DNA from: Gammaproteobacteria bacterium
GTDB taxonomy: Bacteria; Pseudomonadota; Gammaproteobacteria; Eutrophobiales; Eutrophobiaceae
Length of the DNA stretch: 7,187 nucleotides
Assembly (NCBI GenBank): GCA_012270695.1
Contig: JAAXHV010000130.1
Location: 1 to 7,187, forward strand
Direction of reading: 5' to 3'
Shown here: positions 1-5,735 of the stretch, piece after piece
How the letters are laid out: every line of letters starts with the position of its first letter
How positions within the stretch are numbered: the stretch's first letter is position 1
The notes under the pieces: model-generated
Told to the model about the DNA's origin: nothing
What the model saw: only the letters and a program-made list of their open reading frames with translations
Databases searched by the model: none
Program-made: the position numbers and the translations under genes

Positions 1-1169
1 TCACCCGTATGCAGCCACCCATCCGGCTCGATGGTATCCCTGCTTGCCTGCTCGTTACCGTAATAGCCCTGCATAACGATACCGCCCTTGATCATCAGTT
101 CGCCCACTTCCCCTGCAGGCAGGGTCTTGCCTGCATCTTCGGTATCGGCAATTCTCGCCTCAACGTAAGGCAGTGCCACGCCGATGGAACCGTGTTTTAT
201 CGGACCGTTCGCAGCAAATGTGGTCCCGAGGCCACCCAACTCGGTCATCCCCCAAAGCTCGATCAAGGGACAACCAAATTTTTCTTCGACCTCTTCCATT
301 TTCGGTACAGGCATCGTCTGGCCGCCCACAGTGCAACAGCGCAGCGATGACAGATCGTAAGCGTCGAGTTGTGGATGATTAAGCAGAAACATATACATGG
401 TGGGCACGCCTTCGAACATAGTCGCCCGCTTGTCCTGAATGCTCTGCAACATGATCTGTTCTTCGAACAAGGGGTGAAGCACAAGGGTCATGCCATACTG
501 AAAAGCGCCATTCATTACGACATTGCCGTACACGTGGGGACATGGCAAGGCCGTGACCACCGTATCCTTTTCGCTTCTTTGGTGCATCAGTGCCGTCATC
601 TCCACATTCAGCAGGACATTGTAATGGGACAGGCAGGCGCCTTTGGGGTGGCCTGTGGTGCCGGAGGTGTAGCCTATTGTTGATAAAGAATGTGTATCAA
701 CCTCAGCCACCTGAAACTCATCATCGCTATCATTGAGCAACTCGTTAAAAGAAAGCATGCCTTCCGGTAAGGGCTCATCACCGAACACAACGACTTCACG
801 CACCCTGGACTTCTCTTTCACACCCTGAATAGATAATGCTTTTTCATACGATGCTATGATGACAGTGGCGCCACAATCGTTTGCGACAAACTCCACTTCT
901 CCCGGCGTTAGCATCACGTTGACGGGATTGATGACAGCACCCAGTTTGAGAACCCCGTAATAACTGACAATCCATTCCCAGCTGTTCGGACTGTAGAGTG
1001 TTACCCTGTCACCTGTCTCTACGCCCAATGAAACAAGCGCATTGGCCAACCGGTTTGATCGTTTTTCAAGTTCATTAAAACTCAAGGTGATGTCATCAAT
1101 AATCAGCGCCGCTTTATTTCCGAATCGTTCTGCGGCAATCGGCAGGATCTGGCCCAGAGTATTAAACAT
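1..1169 (-). CDS. AMP-forming acyl-CoA synthetase, C-terminus cut by left edge
   Basis: This is a class I adenylate-forming enzyme (ANL superfamily) that activates a carboxylic acid with ATP and then forms a CoA thioester, probably in the cytosol. The frame runs open from ATG 1169 to the left edge, giving 389 residues of the usual 500-560. An in-frame TGA lies just upstream at 1184-1182, so no longer start exists. The phosphate-binding signature YTSGTTGHPKG is at residues 167-177, LWGMTE at 305-310, GELMIKGG at about 356-363, and GWLHTG at 384-389 just before the expected catalytic Asp. The C-terminal lid with its catalytic Lys lies outside the window. No signal peptide is visible. The ribosome binding site is weak (GACGAG close to the ATG). 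It follows the flavoprotein gene after 66 bases on the same strand, so it is probably the cytosolic end of the same operon. The substrate is unknown; a medium- or branched-chain acid made by the upstream oxidoreductases is an inference. Confidence 0.95.
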   Translation of the reverse strand, partial: MFNTLGQILPIAAERFGNKAALIIDDITLSFNELEKRSNRLANALVSLGVETGDRVTLYSPNSWEWIVSYYGVLKLGAVINPVNVMLTPGEVEFVANDCGATVIIASYEKALSIQGVKEKSRVREVVVFGDEPLPEGMLSFNELLNDSDDEFQVAEVDTHSLSTIGYTSGTTGHPKGACLSHYNVLLNVEMTALMHQRSEKDTVVTALPCPHVYGNVVMNGAFQYGMTLVLHPLFEEQIMLQSIQDKRATMFEGVPTMYMFLLNHPQLDAYDLSSLRCCTVGGQTMPVPKMEEVEEKFGCPLIELWGMTELGGLGTTFAANGPIKHGSIGVALPYVEARIADTEDAGKTLPAGEVGELMIKGGIVMQGYYGNEQASRDTIEPDGWLHTG

Positions 1170-1235
1170 GCTCGTCGTGTCTCACTTTTTTCACCATGGC
1201 GGGTGCTACGTTAGCTCCAGCTACCACCCAGGTAT

Positions 1236-2693
1236 TTAAGCCCAATGCTTCTTTATCAAACGTGCTATGGACCGGCCGCTGGCACAGGCCGCCCCGGTAT
1301 GGGCGCCGGCAACATATTCACCGGCAAAATACAGCCCACGTCGTTCCTTGCGCTGCTCTCGAAGTACCGCAGCCATCTGCCTGACATAACCTACCGGCAT
1401 GTAGATCAAATCGTCACAGGTATAGTCGACGATATCGACGACGTGGGATTTTTCGAGCTGCGGATAGAGCGCCTTTATCATGGGCCAGCAGAAATCCTCG
1501 ATGGTCATATCGCTTCGCTGCCATTCCGGTGTGTGCCGTCTCGACAGAGCGTAGCGCACGTGCGGTGGATGATTGAGCTCCGGGTTCCCCGGTGTGGCAA
1601 ACCAGTAAGTCGTTTTTGCCTTCATGGGATCCGTGTGATCCGGGATGTAGCCGCCACCGGCGTATTCCTTCGGCGCATGCTTCTCATCCACTATCCAGCA
1701 GACAATCGGCTCCTTGGTAAAGAAGCAGTTCCGGGCCAGGGCCTCCTGTTTCGGCGTCATCCCCTGCACCAGTCTCCCCAGGTACTTGCCTTCCACCGCA
1801 CAGACCACGACATCAGGAGTGACACTGCGCCGCTCCAGGTTCGCGTCTAAATAATGAATAGTATGACGTCCACTTGAATCCGCCGGGGTGACATAGCGCA
1901 CCGTGGTGTTATTTTGCACCGGCAGGAGGGAATCCAGTTTACGGGTCAATACGCCAATGCCACCCCTGGGGCTGACAAACGGCTCTTTTCTGGCCAGCCA
2001 GGACAACAGGGCAATTTTTGAGGTCTCGTAGGGCGGCCAGCCCCAGGCAATGCAGATGGGCTCAATCTTGTATTTGATAATCTCACGACCTGCCGTCTTA
2101 CCCAACACGCGCTCGTAGTAATCCCCCAGACTTTCATCATCATATGCCGTGCCGGTCTCCAGCAGGCAAGGGTCCACGGCCGCCGCGATTTCATCCATAT
2201 CAGACTGTAATGAGGGTAATTTTCTAATCGTCTCAGGACTCAGCCCTGGAATTTTAAGGGCATTTTCAATATCAAAGTGGCTTAAACCACCGGGATCATA
2301 AAGTCCGTGACCGTTGTCTATGCCGTATTCGGGGAATGGATCACCACGCAAATCCTGTTCGATTCCCAATTCGGCTGCCAGTGCAAACATATCTTTATTG
2401 GCTTCAAACACTCCTGCAGCATGGGTAAATTGATACAAGGGCCCCATCTGTAGCTGTACCATACGGCCGCCCGTAAATTTTTCCTTCTCGAATATTGCAA
2501 CCTGGAACCCGGCTTTGCGTAGATCCCAGGCAGCTGACAACCCGGCGATACCTGCGCCTATGACCACGGCGGTCGGCCCGTGCCCGGCGGCAAACAGGGC
2601 CTGGGGCATGACGGCCGACGCTGCTGCGGTGGCGGCGATGCCTTTCATGACCCGGCGTCGTTGCTGGTCAACTGTGTATTTGTCATTACTCAT
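1236..2693 (-). CDS. Tat-exported FAD-dependent oxidoreductase (amine oxidase / phytoene desaturase-like)
   Basis: A 485-residue flavoprotein. The N-terminus carries a twin-arginine signal (RRRVMK, residues 12-17), then an Ala-rich hydrophobic stretch and a likely cleavage site after ALFA or ALFAA at 35-36, so it should be exported folded with FAD bound. The dinucleotide-binding motif GAGIAG is at 46-51, followed by the acidic strand end and GGR typical of the NAD(P)-binding Rossmann/amine oxidase group. The C-terminus has the second FAD motif (GLYFAGEYVAGAHTGAA) expected of this superfamily. The chosen ATG at 2693 overlaps the stop of the cytochrome gene (ATGA) and has AGAAGG seven bases upstream. 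An upstream in-frame ATG at 2774 would add 27 residues in front of the Tat signal and is less likely. Relatives include desaturases, amine oxidases and, by my recollection, the limonene dehydrogenase CtmAB of Castellaniella defragrans. The adjacent cytochrome c is a plausible electron acceptor. The actual substrate is unknown. Confidence 0.92.
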   Translation of the reverse strand: MSNDKYTVDQQRRRVMKGIAATAAASAVMPQALFAAGHGPTAVVIGAGIAGLSAAWDLRKAGFQVAIFEKEKFTGGRMVQLQMGPLYQFTHAAGVFEANKDMFALAAELGIEQDLRGDPFPEYGIDNGHGLYDPGGLSHFDIENALKIPGLSPETIRKLPSLQSDMDEIAAAVDPCLLETGTAYDDESLGDYYERVLGKTAGREIIKYKIEPICIAWGWPPYETSKIALLSWLARKEPFVSPRGGIGVLTRKLDSLLPVQNNTTVRYVTPADSSGRHTIHYLDANLERRSVTPDVVVCAVEGKYLGRLVQGMTPKQEALARNCFFTKEPIVCWIVDEKHAPKEYAGGGYIPDHTDPMKAKTTYWFATPGNPELNHPPHVRYALSRRHTPEWQRSDMTIEDFCWPMIKALYPQLEKSHVVDIVDYTCDDLIYMPVGYVRQMAAVLREQRKERRGLYFAGEYVAGAHTGAACASGRSIARLIKKHWA

Positions 2694-3154
2694 TTGCCAA
2701 CCTTCTTCTGCCCAAATTCGATCTCCCACCACTGGCGGATACTCTTGCAGGGTTCCGCATCGACACTGCTGCAACGTTGCCCACCCGGATGGTTGGGAAT
2801 CATCGGGGAGATACTGCGGATATTGGCTATCTTGTAAATCACCGCGTTGTTGACGGCAGAATCCCCGATGGCCAGACGTCGGATAAGTTCCTCATAAACG
2901 GTCACATTGGGTCGAACATAACCCCGTGCATGGCATTTGAGACAACCGTTTTCAGCCAGCCTGGGTAACACGTTGCTATGAAAAAACGCCCTGCCTTTTC
3001 CAAAATTATTACCGACATTGTCAATATAGCCCTTATTTTCGGCATGAAGCGAATGCGACATAAAGACAAATGCTAAACTGCCAACTAATACCTGAATGGC
3101 AGTGAATGCGCGGACCGTCCCTGCTCCACCACCTGGATTTTGCATCCTTCTCAT
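2690..3154 (-). CDS. Small exported monohaem cytochrome c
   Basis: A 154-residue protein with a basic N-terminus, a hydrophobic segment at about 16-33 and a likely signal cleavage after SLHA (residue 38). A single haem-attachment motif, CLKCH, is at 71-75, and His75 is the proximal ligand. Met118 in SPMIPNHPGG is the best candidate for the sixth ligand. Two more cysteines, 128 and 136, flank an eight-residue loop and could form a disulfide. The fold resembles small class I-type c domains found beside periplasmic dehydrogenases, but I do not recognise a named family. The ATG overlaps the stop of the DsbA-like gene (ATGA) and its own TGA overlaps the start of the flavoprotein gene (ATGA), so it is likely translated with both. 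No good Shine-Dalgarno precedes ATG 3154, which fits coupled reinitiation; ATG 3145 is an alternative start. The inferred role is to carry electrons from the FAD oxidoreductase to the respiratory chain. Confidence 0.88.
   Translation of the reverse strand: MRRMQNPGGGAGTVRAFTAIQVLVGSLAFVFMSHSLHAENKGYIDNVGNNFGKGRAFFHSNVLPRLAENGCLKCHARGYVRPNVTVYEELIRRLAIGDSAVNNAVIYKIANIRSISPMIPNHPGGQRCSSVDAEPCKSIRQWWEIEFGQKKVGK
2701..2706 (-). promoter_or_regulatory. Ribosome binding site for the FAD oxidoreductase gene
   Basis: AGAAGG on the minus strand lies seven bases before the ATG at 2693. It lies inside the end of the cytochrome c gene and supports the internal start, which places the Tat motif near the N-terminus, over the longer frame that begins at 2774. 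Confidence 0.65.
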
Positions 3155-3954
3155 GGTGCGAGAGGATCAGGGATACAATCTACCCATGATTCAATCAGTA
3201 TATTCAACCCGGCTCTGCCTTTGACCAGTTCACAACCGGCAAGGTAGGCGGGAGTTCCTTCCACGCCCAGGGCAACCGCCAGGTCCTGAATCCGTCTGAG
3301 CTCATCAGAAGACCACTCGTCTCTCAACATATTCTCCAGTTCCAGGCCCTGGATCCGGTTCTTTGCCGCTGTCCTGGTAACCGTGGCGTAGGTAAGCGGT
3401 AATCTTTCGTTGAGCAGGTCATGGTGGAATGACCTGGCGCGCTGCCTGTCTTCTACTTGAAGCGTCAGCAATATACGAACAGCCTGAGCGGATGCCGAAG
3501 ACATGATACCCAGCGGGATCTCAATTACCTCAATCATTTCAGCCAATTGAGTTGCGCGTTGATGTTCAAGTCTGTCCTCCCGGCAGGGTCGGCAATCGTA
3601 ATCCATAAACGCAATTGCCGTTTTTCCCCTGTTGTCTAACGCTTCCCGTTCTGTCTGGAATTTGCGGATAACATCCTGGGCTTCCGATAGGATTTTCGCC
3701 CTCTCCATTCTTGAATTTTTTTCGCGGGATAATTGTTCATACCTGAAAGCCTTCTCCAATAATTCCGGGTGCCGTGATAGAAACGACGGATCTGCGTTCA
3801 AGAAATCAATGACTTCATCTTCCGTGACGGCAAAAGCGCCGTACGAAAGAAATGAAATAAAAAGTAGTACCCCTGTCAGCCAGTGACACCGGAAGTCAGA
3901 TAAATGATAAGTATGCATCCGGAAAGCCGGTACAGAATCTACGGTTGCTCTCAC
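3151..3954 (-). CDS. Exported DsbA-like thioredoxin-fold protein (CRPC motif)
   Basis: A 267-residue protein counted from GTG 3954, whose GTGA overlaps the stop of the LDI-like gene. A second candidate start, ATG 3918 (residue 13), gives a cleaner signal peptide; neither has a clear Shine-Dalgarno. The hydrophobic core at about 25-38 ends in YGAFA, so cleavage is likely after residue 42. Residues 44-107 are charged and helical, like the N-terminal helical extension of Com1/BdbD-type DsbA proteins. The redox motif sits in FMDYDCRPC (Cys121 and Cys124), matching the family pattern F-x-D-Y-x-C-x-x-C, but the dipeptide is Arg-Pro rather than the usual Pro-His or Pro-Tyr. The cis-proline loop is GTPAYL (Thr234-Pro235). 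Two extra cysteines, 241 and 260, lie near the C-terminus. It probably acts as a periplasmic thiol oxidant, isomerase or reductant. Its place in the operon suggests service to the cysteine pair of the LDI-like enzyme or to cytochrome maturation, which is inference. Confidence 0.88.
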   Translation of the reverse strand: MRATVDSVPAFRMHTYHLSDFRCHWLTGVLLFISFLSYGAFAVTEDEVIDFLNADPSFLSRHPELLEKAFRYEQLSREKNSRMERAKILSEAQDVIRKFQTEREALDNRGKTAIAFMDYDCRPCREDRLEHQRATQLAEMIEVIEIPLGIMSSASAQAVRILLTLQVEDRQRARSFHHDLLNERLPLTYATVTRTAAKNRIQGLELENMLRDEWSSDELRRIQDLAVALGVEGTPAYLAGCELVKGRAGLNILIESWVDCIPDPLAP

Positions 3955-5591
3955 ATCATGGATACAATGTCCAGTGCGTGCCCTTCATCGATTGGCAGGG
4001 AAATGGTCAGGATGGAGTCGCTTGCATCCCATGCGCCCTCCACCTTGCCACTTTCTCCGGAGACCACCTTACCCTGATGAAGCCGGAAAACTTCTTTACC
4101 ATCAAACATCACACTATAGTGCGTTCCAGTATCAAGATTGATGACACCGATATCGGACATGCCCCGGTAAGCGGTCCCGGGTTTGATGTGGACTCTCAAT
4201 CGATCATGTTCACGATTGTATACGGCATGACTGATCAGGACTTCAGGATATTTTACGTTCACAACTTCCGGCGTATCACCAGTTATCCAATTCTGCGCAC
4301 TGTCCCTGTCATAAAGTCGCCTCAATCCGTTCCCGGGATTGAGTCTTGCCAGCGGGAGAATTACGTTCCCGATCAGGACAGTCATTTCGTGCTGGCCATA
4401 CTTCTCTTGCGGGACGATCCAGTCCTTTTCAGAACGTAAGCCATCGAAAAATGCAGCCTCGGTTATATCACGCCGGGGATAGAAGTACCTGCCATCATCC
4501 CATTGCGGGTTAAAGTGACGATCGGCATAGTCGAGCATCGCGGATACCGTGTCACGATCATCCACTTCCGCTGCGTAGGCGGCCAGAAAGCCGAAATCAA
4601 AACACGCGATCGGTGTTGACCACCTGCGGCGCCAGTGTTCCGGGTGAGTATCCATCAAGGCCGCCTTTTCCGCATCACGCTGGGCCGGATAGATCGTGCG
4701 TACCAGATCGGCATTCCATGCGTGCATCATCATCGCATTCCACCCGTCGGCCCACGCAAAGGGCTTATCCACACGTTCCTGTTCCCTGACACGGTAAAAA
4801 TACATGGTTCTGGATGTATGGGGCGCAATGTAATTCAGTTCTTCAGCCTTGTCCCAAAAGGCATGACGCACATCCGAAAGCATAGTCCCATGTATCCAGT
4901 CATAGTGGATAAGGCCAAGAATGGGGTGCTGATTACACTCCGCAAAAACGTCATTGGGTTCACATTCAATACCCACATAATCATTCTCCACAAATTGATC
5001 ATATATAAGTTGCGCAAGCGAATGGTGATCGTAGGTGTTTCTGAAACCGTTCAGGCCAGGTATTTCGAACACGATGGAATCGGGTTTGTCGAAACGAAAA
5101 TCCTTGTACAGCACTGCATACAGGCCGATCATCTGCAGGAGATGGCCGCTGTACATGATATTTTTTTCACGAACCGGATCACGCCATTCCTTACCTGCTT
5201 CCAAGTAGCTCTTGTAAGGCTCCATTTCAATGATTTCCAGCCACGTGGGAGCCCAGACATCACGGCGCATCATTTTTTCAATCAGACTTAGTTGTGCATC
5301 CCTGTATAACTCTTTATAGGCTGGTGTGTAGTTTATTTGCACCATGGCCAGGGCATAGGACATAAACGCCAGCTGGAACTGGTAGGCGTCGTAAGTAAGC
5401 ATCGCGCGTGGTTCCAGGTAACGCCAGTCCCCGGGCAGCTGGCGCGCGGAATCAATAATGTGTCGAACATGACCGAGTTGCCTGGTATCAAGAATGTCTA
5501 CTTCGTATGCAGAATTTCCGAAGGAAGTCGCAGGCGTAAATACCGTCACTGTGATCAGAAATAACACATTGCAAATACGGAATTTCATCAT
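3951..5591 (-). CDS. Exported linalool dehydratase/isomerase-family protein with C-terminal extension
   Basis: A 546-residue protein with a Sec signal peptide (hydrophobic residues 8-19, cleavage near 23-26). Residues about 35-430 resemble linalool dehydratase/isomerase (LDI) of Castellaniella defragrans, a periplasmic (alpha,alpha)6-barrel enzyme that interconverts geraniol, linalool and myrcene. From memory of that protein, two landmark blocks match. One is EKNIMYSGHLLQMIGLY (142-158), with Met146 and His150 at the positions of the active-site Met and His. The other is GIECEPNDVFAECN (207-220), with Cys210 and Cys219 spaced nine apart as in the LDI active-site pair. YDWIHGT (230-236) and DKPFAWADGW (275-284) also align with LDI. 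Asp47 may correspond to the catalytic Asp. Mature cysteines are only 210, 219 and 330. LDI is about 400 residues, so residues about 440-546 are additional and appear beta-rich. AAGGA-type spacing is good: AAGGA lies seven bases before the start. The substrate may not be linalool. Confidence 0.85.
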   Translation of the reverse strand: MMKFRICNVLFLITVTVFTPATSFGNSAYEVDILDTRQLGHVRHIIDSARQLPGDWRYLEPRAMLTYDAYQFQLAFMSYALAMVQINYTPAYKELYRDAQLSLIEKMMRRDVWAPTWLEIIEMEPYKSYLEAGKEWRDPVREKNIMYSGHLLQMIGLYAVLYKDFRFDKPDSIVFEIPGLNGFRNTYDHHSLAQLIYDQFVENDYVGIECEPNDVFAECNQHPILGLIHYDWIHGTMLSDVRHAFWDKAEELNYIAPHTSRTMYFYRVREQERVDKPFAWADGWNAMMMHAWNADLVRTIYPAQRDAEKAALMDTHPEHWRRRWSTPIACFDFGFLAAYAAEVDDRDTVSAMLDYADRHFNPQWDDGRYFYPRRDITEAAFFDGLRSEKDWIVPQEKYGQHEMTVLIGNVILPLARLNPGNGLRRLYDRDSAQNWITGDTPEVVNVKYPEVLISHAVYNREHDRLRVHIKPGTAYRGMSDIGVINLDTGTHYSVMFDGKEVFRLHQGKVVSGESGKVEGAWDASDSILTISLPIDEGHALDIVSMM

Positions 5592-5598
5592 GGATATA

Positions 5599-5603
5599 TC
5601 CTT
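5599..5603 (-). promoter_or_regulatory. Ribosome binding site for the LDI-family gene
   Basis: AAGGA on the minus strand, seven bases before ATG 5591. It is the clearest Shine-Dalgarno among the genes of this unit, as expected for the first gene of a coupled set. The site overlaps a perfect 10-base palindrome (5592-5601) directly before the ATG. A second ATG follows immediately as codon 2. Confidence 0.6.
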
Positions 5604-5627
5604 GGTTGAACAATAAATCAGTTTTTC

Positions 5628-5636
5628 ACTATATCA
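5628..5636 (-). promoter_or_regulatory. Possible extended -10 promoter for the LDI operon
   Basis: The minus strand reads TGATATAGT, an extended -10 element (TG, one base, then TATAGT, five of six matches to TATAAT). No convincing -35 hexamer is found 16-18 bases upstream. It lies about 37 bases before ATG 5591 in an AT-rich stretch between two same-strand genes. The surrounding gap (5592-5735) otherwise holds a TGTGGCCACA palindrome at 5691-5700 and an unproven 33-codon frame (5719-5618). I see no rho-independent terminator after the quinoprotein gene, so read-through from upstream is also possible. Confidence 0.3.
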
Positions 5637-5735
5637 CCAGTATATAATCTCTCATATCGGTTTTCTGACACACCCGAAAGAATATCTTCCTGTGGCCACA
5701 AGGGCATTTCAGTATTCATTTCTTCTGAACCGGGA

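Noticed and set aside
1162..1197. Eleven-codon frame (MVKKVRHDEHV) overlapping the acyl-CoA synthetase start
   Set aside because: Too short, with no ribosome site, and best explained as chance; kept only as a possible coupling leader.
1195..1226. Short inverted repeats (GGGTG/CACCC and TAGC/GCTA) between the flavoprotein and acyl-CoA synthetase genes
   Set aside because: Stems are only four or five base pairs with no following T-run on the minus strand, so this is not a credible terminator.
1245..1850. A 201-codon open frame on the plus strand opposite the flavoprotein gene
   Set aside because: Antisense to a gene with clear FAD and Tat motifs; its translation shows no family features and it is an expected shadow frame.
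2694..2774. Longer N-terminus for the flavoprotein starting at ATG 2774
   Set aside because: It would place 27 residues before the Tat motif, overlap the cytochrome gene by about 85 bases and ignore the good ribosome site before ATG 2693.
3945..4439. Plus-strand frames opposite the LDI-family gene (also 4635-5291)
   Set aside because: No recognisable domains or ribosome sites, and they lie wholly opposite a well supported coding region.
5691..5700. Perfect 10-base palindrome TGTGGCCACA in the gap upstream of the LDI gene
   Set aside because: Short, single copy, no second half-site or flanking symmetry beyond it; it could be an operator but chance occurrence is likely.
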